This document shows, piece after piece, positions 8,321 through 17,722 of a stretch of 64,000 bases of DNA. The stretch comes from an uncultured Campylobacter sp. GTDB lineage: Bacteria; Campylobacterota; Campylobacteria; Campylobacterales; Campylobacteraceae. The notes below the pieces were generated by a model. It ran no database searches. It was not told where the DNA came from and saw nothing but the letters and a program-made list of their open reading frames with translations. A program made the position numbers and the translations under genes. The stretch's first letter is position 1; the number at the start of each line of letters is the position of its first letter. The stretch covers positions 1 to 64,000 of the forward strand of contig NZ_CALIAV010000023.1 of the NCBI RefSeq assembly GCF_938045625.1, in the 5' to 3' direction.

Positions 8321-9300
8321 TCGTAAAAAACTCGGTTTAAATAAAGACCGTTTGGCGGCGCGGGGATGCGCGTGAGCGGCTTTTGCTCGTAGATAGCCTG
8401 GCGCAAAAGCTCTTTTGCTTTGAGGAAATTTGTATCTCGGCAGTTGTTTGCGACTTCGTTTAAATTTGAGTTTTTATCGTCAAATTTTGAAGCGACGTAA
8501 ACCACGTGTTCGGCGGTTAAATTTGTGTTTTTTTCAAATTTCGCCAAATTTACGCTTTCGTGACTTGCCGTCAGGATATTATCGTGGCTGTTTTTGTTTA
8601 AATTTGTATCCAAATTTGCCGCCTCTGCGCGCTCAAATTTAAACTCCTGTGCCTGCGTTTGTCTAAATTTACCGTTTTTTGCAAGCTCCAGCGCCTTTAA
8701 AACGCTAGCGACCATGAGGCGAACCTGGGCGCGCAAAAAGCCGTTTGCTTTAAAAACGATGATCGACCGCTCGCCGCGCGCGTAACAAAAAGCCTTTGAG
8801 ATGCGCCGCACTGGACTTTTGATATCGCTGCCAAGCTTCATAAACGCGCTAAAATCGTGCTCTCCGACAAAAAGCGCGAGTAGTTCGTTTGCTAAATTTA
8901 GGTCAAATTTTGGTAAAAAAGTCTCGTAAGACGATAAAAAAGGAGAAAACTCGCCGTGATTGATGACGTATCGATATGCGCGCGCCGTAGCGTAGTAGCG
9001 CGGGTGAAAGTCGTCTTTAACGCGGCTTATAAATTTGACGTGAACGGCCGGGTGGGCGTGGCGGTTGATGAGAGCTTTTAGACGCGTAAAGTCCTTAAAA
9101 TGCTCGCCGCACTCGACGCAGGCTACTTGGTTGTTTGCGTGCACGCCCTTGTCTGTGCGCGAGCTAGAGATTATCTTGCTAAAAATACCCACGTGCGCTA
9201 GAGCAGCGCCCAGAGCGTCCTCAACGCCGTTTTCGTGCGGCTGTGTCTGCGAGCCTTGAAATTTCGACCCATCGTAGCTAAAAACGAGTTTAAGCCGCAC
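8317..9300 (-). CDS. truA: tRNA pseudouridine synthase A, with an internal insertion
   Basis: Converts U38-U40 of many tRNA anticodon arms to pseudouridine. The catalytic Asp lies in SSRTDKGVHA (about residues 46-55). The C-terminal signature PLTRIPAPPNGLYLNRVFY is intact. At 327 residues it is about 75 longer than usual. The excess lies between about residues 212 and 290: an Asn-, Leu- and Lys-rich stretch encoded by DNA full of AAATTTG words (8425-8660). The insertion sits in a loop before the last conserved helix, so activity may be retained. Its ATG follows directly on the lptG stop, and its stop overlaps the next ATG. Confidence 0.93.
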   Translation of the reverse strand: MRLKLVFSYDGSKFQGSQTQPHENGVEDALGAALAHVGIFSKIISSSRTDKGVHANNQVACVECGEHFKDFTRLKALINRHAHPAVHVKFISRVKDDFHPRYYATARAYRYVINHGEFSPFLSSYETFLPKFDLNLANELLALFVGEHDFSAFMKLGSDIKSPVRRISKAFCYARGERSIIVFKANGFLRAQVRLMVASVLKALELAKNGKFRQTQAQEFKFERAEAANLDTNLNKNSHDNILTASHESVNLAKFEKNTNLTAEHVVYVASKFDDKNSNLNEVANNCRDTNFLKAKELLRQAIYEQKPLTRIPAPPNGLYLNRVFYE

Positions 9301-10326
9301 TTAGTATCTTTTTAAAATTTTAGCCCTAAAGCTAAAAATAGAGGCGATAAAAAATAGCGAAAATATCGCTGCAATCGCGACAAAAACGCGCGAACTAAAG
9401 AGCATGATGAGCGTAAAATAGCCAAACAGTACACCAAATATCCCAAAATACACAAAACCTTTTTCGTAGCGGTAGGTTACGATACCAAGGCTCAAAGCAA
9501 AAAGCGTCGTAGCTAGCGGAAAAAGCGCGATGAGAACGTAGGTTGCGAAGTCTTTGGCGCGCTTTTTATCCTCGCTCATTGCCTGCCAATACTGCACAAA
9601 CGACTTCGTCTGCGCGACGCTGTCCTCTTGGACGGTGCTGATTTTCATCGTGCCAAAGTCTGTTTTATGCCACGAGGCGTCTCTGATATCGTAAATTTTG
9701 CCGTCTGATAGCGTAAACTCAAGCACGGCGTTGTTGTTGGTTAGTCGAGCGTTTTTAGCAAGGACGAATCGGTGCGCGCCTTCTTTTGGCGAATAAAGCG
9801 TCACGCCCTCGTAAAGAGTACCGTTTTCGTCGTTTTTTTCGTTTTGGATGAAGACCATCCAGTCGGAAAATTTTTGCCCAAATTCGGTTGTTTTCAAATT
9901 TAGCTTGGCGACGGTTTTTTTGTACGAGACGAAATTTGAGTTTAGCTCTGCGGCCGTAGGGATCAGCACTATCGCGGTGACGATGAGAAAGATTGAGACC
10001 GCGCCGCTAACGATGAGGAAAAATTTAGCGATCCTAACGGGCGAATATCCGAGCGTAAAAAGCACGATGCTCTCGTTTTCGCGCGAAAGTCTGAAAAACA
10101 TGAGCGCAAGCGATGCGAAAAACGCGATAGGTACGGTAAAAAGCAACACTCTAGGCAGCATAAACATATAGAGTTTAAAAAGCTCTATAAACGTAATCTC
10201 GATGTATGATGTGATACGCGCTATCTGGATGAAAAACACGATCGACATTATGAGAAAAAGCGTCGCAAATAGTGATGCAAACGTACTTAGGAAGTTTGAG
10301 AAAAGATAACGCGCCGTCCTATCCAT
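9301..10326 (-). CDS. lptG: LptF/LptG-family LPS export permease
   Basis: A 341-residue inner-membrane subunit of the LptBFG lipopolysaccharide extractor. Three helices lie in the first 110 residues (YLFSNFLSTFASLFATLFL first). A periplasmic beta-jellyroll region follows (about 135-245), then three C-terminal helices. This six-helix layout is the family pattern. It overlaps the upstream prepilin peptidase gene by 8 nt and abuts truA. Whether it is the F or G paralog cannot be settled from this window; the symbol is a best guess from synteny. Confidence 0.82.
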   Translation of the reverse strand: MDRTARYLFSNFLSTFASLFATLFLIMSIVFFIQIARITSYIEITFIELFKLYMFMLPRVLLFTVPIAFFASLALMFFRLSRENESIVLFTLGYSPVRIAKFFLIVSGAVSIFLIVTAIVLIPTAAELNSNFVSYKKTVAKLNLKTTEFGQKFSDWMVFIQNEKNDENGTLYEGVTLYSPKEGAHRFVLAKNARLTNNNAVLEFTLSDGKIYDIRDASWHKTDFGTMKISTVQEDSVAQTKSFVQYWQAMSEDKKRAKDFATYVLIALFPLATTLFALSLGIVTYRYEKGFVYFGIFGVLFGYFTLIMLFSSRVFVAIAAIFSLFFIASIFSFRAKILKRY

Positions 10327-11140
10327 AAATCAGCCTCAAGATGTAGATAAACTGCTCCTTAAACGCATAAACTATAAGCGTAGCAAGGCTCAAAAACGGC
10401 ACGAAAGGCAGCTCGTATCCGCGCTTTCGCACGATGACGTAGGCTGGCAGCGTCAGTAGCGCCGAGACATAGATCGCCATGAGGCCAAGCTTGATACCTA
10501 GTATCGCACCCATAACGCCCGCTATAAAAATATCCGCAGAGCCCATGGCTTCGCGCTTAAGAGCTAGGCTGACGACAGCGCGCAGTAGCCAAAATGCAAA
10601 CATAAAAATCGCGGCGTTTATAAACGAATCAAAGGCGCGCAAAAGCTCATCAGAGTCAAAAGAGGCGGGTAGATTAAAACCGTAAAGTAGCGAAAATGCG
10701 ACGCTGGCAAAAAGCAGAGAATCCGGAACAGCCTTGTAACGAAAGTCGATCAGACTAAGCGCTAGCAGCAAGATAAAGCAGACGCCAAGCATCGCCGCCT
10801 TAAAAATCGCGGCGTAAAAATCGTCCGCAAGAGGCTCTAGTCCGTGCGTTTCAACGCAATACGCAAGCACGCAAAGCAGGGCGCTAGCGAGTTCTACGAG
10901 CGGATACTGAAAGCTGATTTTTTCGCCGCAAAACGCGCATTTGCCGCGCAAAAACAGCCACGCAAAAATCGGGATGTTATGATACGGTTTTAGCGGAGTT
11001 TTGCAGCTTTGGCAGTGCGAGGCGGGGAAATTTATGCTCTCGCCGCGCGGTATGCGGTAGATCAGGACGTTGCTAAAGCTGCCGACTACGGCGCCCAAGA
11101 TAAAAAATAATAAAATAAAAAATACAACGGCAAAAATCAT
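10319..11140 (-). CDS. prepilin peptidase (type 4 leader peptidase)
   Basis: A 273-residue polytopic A24 aspartic protease that cleaves and N-methylates type IV pilin-like precursors. The N-terminal cytosolic loop carries the two Cys pairs CQSC (about residue 43) and CAFC (about 71). The catalytic Asp residues are in LIDFRYKAVPD (about residue 137) and GSADIF (about 201). About eight membrane helices are apparent. No pilin genes occur in the window, so its substrates lie elsewhere, perhaps competence or secretion pseudopilins. It heads the run to lptG and truA. Confidence 0.88.
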   Translation of the reverse strand: MIFAVVFFILLFFILGAVVGSFSNVLIYRIPRGESINFPASHCQSCKTPLKPYHNIPIFAWLFLRGKCAFCGEKISFQYPLVELASALLCVLAYCVETHGLEPLADDFYAAIFKAAMLGVCFILLLALSLIDFRYKAVPDSLLFASVAFSLLYGFNLPASFDSDELLRAFDSFINAAIFMFAFWLLRAVVSLALKREAMGSADIFIAGVMGAILGIKLGLMAIYVSALLTLPAYVIVRKRGYELPFVPFLSLATLIVYAFKEQFIYILRLIYG

Positions 11141-11482
11141 AACTCTCCTAATTTAATTTATAATGCATTTGGCTGCTTGCGATTATTTTTGAGCTAGCGG
11201 CGACGTTTTTAAGTAATGTTTGTGCAAATTTGCTGCGCTGATTTGAACTAAAATTTGACTCGTTATTTGCGCCGCAAAAAGCATAAAAACAGAAATTTAA
11301 AGGCGATTTTAGCGAAATATTGCCTTGAATGATTTTAAATTTAAAGATTTCGGTTCAAAATTTATGCAAAACGGCCTTGCGGCAAGGCTTTTATTTGTCA
11401 AATTTAAAGGCACTTTTTTAGCGAGCGAATCAAATAAAACGACGTAAATTTAAAAGATAGCGGCAGTCAAAAACATCAAATT
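11141..11482. other. 342-bp intergenic region with one terminator
   Basis: I see no coding frame with a ribosome site. The region separates uppS from the prepilin peptidase operon, both on the minus strand. It holds several AAATTTG/AAATTTA words, a short hairpin at 11374-11388, and presumably the prepilin peptidase promoter near 11150-11200. Confidence 0.5.
11374..11388 (-). terminator. hairpin terminator downstream of uppS
   Basis: GCCTTG/CAAGGC with a 3-nt loop is flanked by A-rich and T-rich sides, so it could act on both strands (CGTTTTGC follows on minus, TTTTATTTG on plus). It lies 95 bp past uppS, the only gene converging on it. Confidence 0.55.
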
Positions 11483-12184
<702 letters not shown>

Positions 12185-12185
12185 T

Positions 12186-12866
12186 TTAGCCCTTAAAATC
12201 AATTATTTTTCCACTTGGATCAAAAAAAGCGGCGATGTTTTGAGTCGTTTGTGTTTCGCAGCTAAACTCGTCTCGCAATAGCCTGGCAACCTTGTCAAAC
12301 GGCGTTTGCGCGCTGATTATTTGAGCGCCTTTTAGCGTAAAAATAATCGGAGCAAAATTTGAAAAAACAAGGTAAATTTGACTCGTTTTAGCGCCATCAA
12401 ATTTCATCTGAAAAACGCCTTTTACGCCGTTATAAACAAACGAAATATTAATGATATTTTTTTGTAGCGCAAGTATCATTTGAGCTAGATTTTCAAACGA
12501 TTCCCGCGAGTCTGCCGTACTAAGACCGTTAAATATATATTCATAAAACCAGTTTAGATCGGGCTCGCTTATCAGTCTTTCTATTAGCGCTAGCCCATCA
12601 GGTGCGGCGTAGGCTAAATTTGGCTTTTTAAAAAGATTTCTTATCACGATATTTTCGGTGCCGCTTGCGATCTCGCCCCAGTATTCGCCCTCCACGTCGA
12701 GGCTTTTCATGCTTTTTGTACTCAGGATTTTGTTGCCCATTTTGAGATTGTAGCGATTGTAGCCCGTCTTTTCGGCGACTTTGATGCTGATTGGCAGACT
12801 CGCGTTTAGAGCCGTGCCCGCGCCGCCGCTTGCGATTTTTTGCACTCGTGAGACGGGATTTATCAT
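12186..12866 (-). CDS. conserved hypothetical protein between coaBC and uppS
   Basis: A 226-residue protein I do not recognise. C. jejuni has an uncharacterised gene in the same place. There is no signal peptide or membrane helix. The N-terminus is Ser/Gly-rich and flexible, and the body alternates predicted strands and helices (for example YWGEIASGTENIVIRNLF near residues 62-80). Its start overlaps the coaBC stop by 4 nt and its stop is one base from uppS, so the three are surely cotranslated. A cytoplasmic role linked to envelope precursor supply is possible only by context. Confidence 0.8.
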   Translation of the reverse strand: MINPVSRVQKIASGGAGTALNASLPISIKVAEKTGYNRYNLKMGNKILSTKSMKSLDVEGEYWGEIASGTENIVIRNLFKKPNLAYAAPDGLALIERLISEPDLNWFYEYIFNGLSTADSRESFENLAQMILALQKNIINISFVYNGVKGVFQMKFDGAKTSQIYLVFSNFAPIIFTLKGAQIISAQTPFDKVARLLRDEFSCETQTTQNIAAFFDPSGKIIDFKG

Positions 12867-14038
12867 AGCTTGCTTGCTAAATTTACGATTTGCCGCGCCG
12901 CGTCATCTTTAGATGTTAGCGCGATATTTTGCGCGTCACGGGTCGTTATAAAGGCGATTTGCGTGCTATTAGAGCCAAAATTTATATCGCCGCCAAGCAC
13001 GTTTAGGCAAACGGCGTCGAGGCTCTTTTTCTCAAGCATATTTTTTGCGTTTCGCATGGCGTTTGCGCCGTCCGTTTCCATTTTAAAGCCGATTTTCTTT
13101 ACGTTTTTAAAATCTGCCAAAGAGCCCAAAACATCGCCGTTTTGCGCTAGCTCTAGCGTCCAAATTTCGCCTAAATTTTGCTTTTTTAGCTTGCCTTCAA
13201 ATTTGGTTTTTGGAACGTAGTCGCTAACCGCAGCCGCCATCGCGAGCAAATTTGCGTCCGCTAAATTTTCGCGTAGCAGCTCTTTTAGCTCCGACGAGCT
13301 TTGAAATTTGAGCGTTTTATAGGGCGCGTTTGTCGTCTCAAAGCTAGCTATCAGCGTCACGTCCGCGCCCGTGTAGTAAAATGCGTCAGCAAGCGCTCGC
13401 GACATCTTGCCGCTGGATAGATTCGTCACGGCTCTTACGTCGTCGATCTTTTCGCTCGTGGCGCCGCCCGTTACGATCACTTTTTGCCCTTTAAATTTGG
13501 GTTCAGCGAGCATCCTTTTGGTTTCGTGGATGATCGTAGAAACGTCTGCCAGCGCGCCTTTGCCCGTGTCACCGCAGGCTAGGGTTTTTTCTACAGGCTC
13601 GATAAATCTCGCGCCGTTTGCCGCTAAAAACTCGAAATTTTTGCGCGTAGAGAAGTGATTTAGCATTTTGTCGTTGGCTGCGGGCGCGATGAGTAGAGGA
13701 GCCGGGCTAGCGATCAGAGTCTGCATGAAGACGTTATCGCAGATGCCGCCAGCAAGCTTGTTTATCGTATTTACGCTAGCAGGCGCGATCAAGATGAGAT
13801 CGGTTTTGGCGTAGGCGATGTGATTTAGTCCGTCCTGCCAGTTTTCCGTGCGTGAGGTTAAAATTTTATGCTCGCACAGCGCCTCAAAGCCCGCTTCCGA
13901 GCAAAATTTAAGCGCTCCTTCGCTAAGCATTACTCGCACGTCCGCGCCCTCTTTTTTTAGCGCGGATAAAATTTCATAAGCCTTATAAAATGCGATACTG
14001 CCGCAAACAGCGAGCAAAATTTTTTTATTTTTTAGCAT
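12863..14038 (-). CDS. coaBC: bifunctional phosphopantothenoylcysteine decarboxylase/synthetase
   Basis: Two steps of coenzyme A synthesis. The N-terminal CoaC flavoprotein domain (about residues 1-180) shows the Rossmann start KILLAVCGSIAFYKAYE, the APASVNTINKLAGGICDN loop and the APAANDKML motif. The C-terminal CoaB domain starts at KVIVTGGATSEKIDDVRAV (about 187) and carries KIGFKMET (about 317) near the nucleotide site. 391 residues is the usual fused length. It overlaps glmU by 14 nt and the next gene by 4 nt. Confidence 0.95.
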   Translation of the reverse strand: MLKNKKILLAVCGSIAFYKAYEILSALKKEGADVRVMLSEGALKFCSEAGFEALCEHKILTSRTENWQDGLNHIAYAKTDLILIAPASVNTINKLAGGICDNVFMQTLIASPAPLLIAPAANDKMLNHFSTRKNFEFLAANGARFIEPVEKTLACGDTGKGALADVSTIIHETKRMLAEPKFKGQKVIVTGGATSEKIDDVRAVTNLSSGKMSRALADAFYYTGADVTLIASFETTNAPYKTLKFQSSSELKELLRENLADANLLAMAAAVSDYVPKTKFEGKLKKQNLGEIWTLELAQNGDVLGSLADFKNVKKIGFKMETDGANAMRNAKNMLEKKSLDAVCLNVLGGDINFGSNSTQIAFITTRDAQNIALTSKDDAARQIVNLASKL

Positions 14039-15347
14039 TTTCGTCGCCGCTTTTGGTTTCGTTAAAAAATTTATAGAAAAAGCCTTCTTTATTTACCTGT
14101 TTCGTGCGGCTGATGGCTAGTGCGCCGCTTGGTACGTCGCTAGTTACGGTGCTTCCCGCGGCGATTAGTACGTCATCGCCGACTTTTACGGGAGCGACTA
14201 GTTGCGTATCAGAGCCGATAAAGACGTTTTTGCCGATTATCGTTTTGTGCTTAGCTTTGCCGTCGTAGTTGCACGTGATCGTGCCGCAGCCTACGTTTGT
14301 GCCACTGCCTATCTCGCAGTCACCCAGATAGCTTAGGTGGCCTGCTTTGACGCCGTTTAGCTTGGCGGCTTTTAGCTCGACGAAGTTTCCGATGTGGGTG
14401 TTTTTGATCTCGCATTTTGGGCGTATGTGCGCGAGCGGGCCGACGTCCGAGTCCTCGATGACGGAGTTTTCTACGACTGAGCCACTTTTGATGACGGAGT
14501 TTTTGATGAGGCAATCTCCTATGATGCTTACGTTTTCTTCGATGATGCACTCGCCTTCAAATTTGGCTCTAGAGTCGATATAAACGCTATTTGGTAGCCG
14601 CATTAGCACGCCGCTTTTCATCAAATTTTTCTTGATCTCCTCCTGCATCAAATTTTGGGCGATGCTGAGCTGAAATTTATCGTTTATGCCCATGAAATTT
14701 TGTTCTTCGACGCTGATGGCCCAGCATTTTAGGCTGCGCTCGTTTGCGATTTTTATCGCGTCGGTTAGATAGAATTCTTTCTGCGAGTTTTCGTTGCCGA
14801 TGAGTGGTAAAATCTCGCGCAAAACTTCGCTTTTAAAGCAGTAGCAGCCGGCGTTTGCGCTTTTTATCATTTTTTGTGTCTCGGTTGCGTCTTTTTGCTC
14901 GACTATGGCTTCTACTTTGCCGTTATTTACGATCACGCGGCCGTATCCGTACGGGTCTGCCGCCTCAAAAACGCTAAGCGAGATGTCTGCATTGCCAGCG
15001 CTTAGGCGGATTAGGTCGTTGATTTTTATAAGCGGCATATCTCCGCACAAAATCAGCGTTTTTTCGCTATTTAGCGGGATGTTTTTTAGCGCGCCCGCAG
15101 TGCCAGGGAACTCTTTTAAATTTTGCTCATAAATTTTAGTTTGAGGGAAAATTTCTTTGATTTTGGCTTCGACGAGCTCTTTTTGATAGCTCAAAACCAC
15201 GCTCACGTCGCTACTGATCTCATAAGCTTTGCGCAAAATATGGATAATCATCGGCTCTCCGCAAAGCTCGAAAAGCACCTTTGGTTTAGTTGATTTCATC
15301 CTTGTGCCAAGCCCCGCGGCAAGCACCACTACGCCGATATCGCTCAT
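14025..15347 (-). CDS. glmU: bifunctional GlmU (UDP-GlcNAc synthesis)
   Basis: Acetylates glucosamine-1-phosphate and uridylylates it to UDP-GlcNAc for peptidoglycan and LPS. The N-terminal nucleotidyltransferase carries LAAGLGTRMKSTKPKVL (about residues 9-25). From about residue 250, hexapeptide repeats form the left-handed beta-helix acetyltransferase (IRPKCEIKNTHIGNFVELK, then GHLSYLGD and NYDGKAKHKT). 440 residues is slightly short but complete. It is the first gene of its operon, divergent from the PepSY gene. Confidence 0.96.
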   Translation of the reverse strand: MSDIGVVVLAAGLGTRMKSTKPKVLFELCGEPMIIHILRKAYEISSDVSVVLSYQKELVEAKIKEIFPQTKIYEQNLKEFPGTAGALKNIPLNSEKTLILCGDMPLIKINDLIRLSAGNADISLSVFEAADPYGYGRVIVNNGKVEAIVEQKDATETQKMIKSANAGCYCFKSEVLREILPLIGNENSQKEFYLTDAIKIANERSLKCWAISVEEQNFMGINDKFQLSIAQNLMQEEIKKNLMKSGVLMRLPNSVYIDSRAKFEGECIIEENVSIIGDCLIKNSVIKSGSVVENSVIEDSDVGPLAHIRPKCEIKNTHIGNFVELKAAKLNGVKAGHLSYLGDCEIGSGTNVGCGTITCNYDGKAKHKTIIGKNVFIGSDTQLVAPVKVGDDVLIAAGSTVTSDVPSGALAISRTKQVNKEGFFYKFFNETKSGDENAKK

Positions 15348-15400
15348 CTTTTTTCCTTATTTAAATTTGAGCGATTTTATCTCAAATTTGCTAAATGCGG

Positions 15401-15442
15401 GATTAATGCTTTTTGGACTTAACAAATTCTTAAGCATTAATC
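15401..15442. repeat. 11-bp perfect inverted repeat in a divergent promoter region
   Basis: GATTAATGCTT (15401-15411) and AAGCATTAATC (15432-15442) are exact inverses separated by 20 nt. The pair lies between the divergent starts of glmU and the PepSY gene and touches the expected -35 zone of the latter. No gene ends here, so an operator is more likely than a terminator. Confidence 0.5.
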
Positions 15443-15444
15443 AA

Positions 15445-15482
15445 TATAATCACGAGTTTTAAAAATAATCAAAATCATAATT
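15445..15482 (+). promoter_or_regulatory. promoter and candidate Fur box for the PepSY gene
   Basis: TATAAT at 15445-15450 is followed at 15464-15482 by AATAATCAAAATCATAATT, which matches the 19-bp Fur consensus GATAATGATAATCATTATC at 14 positions by my hand alignment. It lies just past the expected transcription start and beside the ribosome site, where bound Fur would block expression. Iron regulation also fits the gene family. Confidence 0.5.
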
Positions 15483-15495
15483 TAAAGGATGCGGC

Positions 15496-16644
15496 TTGCT
15501 TTCATTTTTAAAAAAGGTCTTAAGAAGAAATCAGTTTTTGTTTAACCTCCACCTGATTTTATCGATTATTTTTGCCGTTCCGCTACTCGTTATCGGCGTT
15601 ACGGGCTCGATTTTATCGTATCAACATGAGCTTGAGGAGATCATAAATTTAAACGCTGCCAAGGTTGAAAAAATGGGCGAAATGCTAAGCGTTGAGAAAA
15701 TCTTGCAAAGCTTTAGCGAGCAAACGGGCGTTAAGCAACCCGCAAGGCTCGTGCTACCTAAAAGCGAAAACGAGGCGATCAAAATTTATGCGAACAATAG
15801 TGATGCCTATCTGGTCGATCCATATACTGCGCAGATCATCGGCAAGGACTACGGAGTCGCCTTTGTGCGCGTAGCGATGTCGCTGCACCGAAATTTGGGC
15901 TTTGCGCTAACGGGTAACAAAACCGCAGGCGAAGTAGGCAAGCAGATCGTAGGCGCTAGTACGGTCGCGATGATAGTGCTCGTGATAAGCGGCGTTTGGC
16001 TACATTTTCCAAGGATAAAACGCAAATTTGCCGAGGCGATAAAGCCGAATTTTAAACTCAAAAAATACGCCCTTTTTCACAACCTGCACACGAGTTTAGG
16101 CGCCTTAAGCGCGGTGATTTATCTCGTCATCTGTCTAACGGGGCTCATGTGGTCGTACCGCTGGTATAACGGCGCGGTGATGGAGCTTTTCGTTAGCGAG
16201 CAAAATTTACCAAAAGAGACCGCGCAAAAAGACGGAGCGCCCGCAAAAGCAGAGGGCAAAAAGAACGCCGAGTATAAATTTAGCGATGTGCAGAAAGCTT
16301 ATGAGATATTTAAATCAAGCGGCATAGAGTATAAAGAATTTAGCCTAATGCTCGCGGCTGGAGATAAGATAAACGTCAGATACTACGAACCTGACGAGCC
16401 AAACACCGCTCGTCCGAAAATGGCGACCGTGAACGTAAAAGAAGGCAAGATGGCTGAGCAAAAGCAGACCGATGGCATAACCGTTGGCATGGTAAAAAGT
16501 ACGAACTATCAGCTACATACGGGGTATTTTTTCGGGCTTTCGGGTAAAATTTTGTGGTCGGTCGTTTCGCTTTTGATGGCGCTATTTATCTTTAGCGGCT
16601 TTTATATGACGGCAAAAAGGGCGTTTAAGCCGAAAAAGGCCTAG
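15496..16644 (+). CDS. PepSY-associated transmembrane protein (PiuB-like)
   Basis: A 382-residue inner-membrane protein of the PepSY_TM family, often linked to siderophore or heme iron uptake and possibly ferric reduction. It has an N-terminal helix (LILSIIFAVPLLVIGVTGSIL), a PepSY-like periplasmic domain, a pair of helices around residues 150-225 with conserved His residues (SLHRNLGF; FHNLHTSLG), a second periplasmic domain, and a final helix. The start is TTG 15496 with AAAGGA 6 nt upstream. A truncated paralog lies at 26267-26720 ahead of the TonB receptor. Confidence 0.85.
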   Translation: MLSFLKKVLRRNQFLFNLHLILSIIFAVPLLVIGVTGSILSYQHELEEIINLNAAKVEKMGEMLSVEKILQSFSEQTGVKQPARLVLPKSENEAIKIYANNSDAYLVDPYTAQIIGKDYGVAFVRVAMSLHRNLGFALTGNKTAGEVGKQIVGASTVAMIVLVISGVWLHFPRIKRKFAEAIKPNFKLKKYALFHNLHTSLGALSAVIYLVICLTGLMWSYRWYNGAVMELFVSEQNLPKETAQKDGAPAKAEGKKNAEYKFSDVQKAYEIFKSSGIEYKEFSLMLAAGDKINVRYYEPDEPNTARPKMATVNVKEGKMAEQKQTDGITVGMVKSTNYQLHTGYFFGLSGKILWSVVSLLMALFIFSGFYMTAKRAFKPKKA

Positions 16645-16949
16645 TTAAATTTGCCCTTTACGCGCGCGAGCTATAAATTTGCCGAAATTTACGCTCGCCG
16701 CAAGACGCTACCTTTTGTTTTTGTTTAAAATTTCGCTTCGCTTTTTAAATCAAATTTTTAGAAAAAATTAGCATTCAAATTTGATCAAGAAAAGTGCCAA
16801 AAAAACGAAATATGACCAAAAACGCAAAATTTAAAAAATTTTACATCGATTTGGAACGCCTTTTGCAAAAAGCTAATCTAAGTTTAACTGTTTTTTCAAC
16901 TAAAAAAAACTAAAATACAAACTAAAATTTTTAAATAGAAAGTTGCAAG
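16645..16949. other. 305-bp intergenic region upstream of motA
   Basis: It begins with AAATTTG-word-rich sequence and becomes very AT-rich after about 16740. No credible coding frame is seen. Its one clear signal is the sigma-54-like promoter at 16851-16867. Confidence 0.5.
16851..16867 (+). promoter_or_regulatory. sigma-54-like promoter of motA-motB-fliP
   Basis: TTGGAACGCCTTTTGCA has the -24 TTGGAAC and -12 TTGC boxes, with GG and GC exactly 10 nt apart. It lies 82 nt before the motA ATG. It shares the GGAAC variant with the flgL site. Confidence 0.75.
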
Positions 16950-17717
16950 ATGGATTTAGGTAGCCTCGTCGGTTGGATAGTTATTATGGTGCTTTTGCTA
17001 GGTTCCATGCAGATGGGCGTCGGAATCGGAGCTTACATCGATATTCCCTCTGTTTTGATCGTTTTTGGCGGTACGATTTGCGCGCTAATGATCGGCTTTA
17101 AGATGGAGCAGATAAAAAAGCTAGGCACGTTTTACGGCATCGCGGTAAAACCAAAAACCTACAATCTCCCAGAAATCGTAAAAAAAATGGTCGAGTACTC
17201 CACGAAAGCTCGCCGCGACGGCATCCTGGCTCTTGAGAGCGATGCAAATAACGAAACCGACCCGTTTCTAAAAAAAGGCTTATCTATGGCGGTTGACGGC
17301 AACGAACCAGACGCCATTAGAACGCTGCTTGAGATAGATATGGAGCAGGCTAGCTCTAGACACGGCGATAATATCAAAATTTTCGAGCAAATCGCGGGTT
17401 TTGCGGGCTCGATGGGTATGATCGGTACGCTCATCGGCCTGGTTGCGATGCTCATGAACATGTCCGATCCTTCGGCTATCGGTCCGTCGATGGCGGTCGC
17501 ACTCATCACGACGCTTTACGGCGCGATGATAGGAAACATCCTTGGCTCGCCCGTGGCAAACATCCTAAGTATCCGCGATAAGGACGAAGGTACGGCAAAG
17601 GTGCTGATGCTAGAGGGCATAATGGCGATCCAGGCGGGCGACAACCCTAGGACGCTCGAGATGAAGTTGCTATCGTTTTTACCGCCTAAAGACCGCGTCA
17701 GTCAGTTTGATAAGTAG
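16950..17717 (+). CDS. motA: flagellar motor stator protein MotA
   Basis: Proton-channel stator subunit that pushes on the rotor. Four membrane helices: two at the N-terminus (from LGSLVGWIVIMVLLLG) and two around residues 148-200 (FAGSMGMIGTLIGLVAML then GPSMAVALITTLYGAMIG). The cytoplasmic loop between carries the charged residues that contact FliG. 255 residues is standard. It is separated from motB by 5 bp. Confidence 0.95.
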   Translation: MDLGSLVGWIVIMVLLLGSMQMGVGIGAYIDIPSVLIVFGGTICALMIGFKMEQIKKLGTFYGIAVKPKTYNLPEIVKKMVEYSTKARRDGILALESDANNETDPFLKKGLSMAVDGNEPDAIRTLLEIDMEQASSRHGDNIKIFEQIAGFAGSMGMIGTLIGLVAMLMNMSDPSAIGPSMAVALITTLYGAMIGNILGSPVANILSIRDKDEGTAKVLMLEGIMAIQAGDNPRTLEMKLLSFLPPKDRVSQFDK

Positions 17718-17722
17718 TAAAA

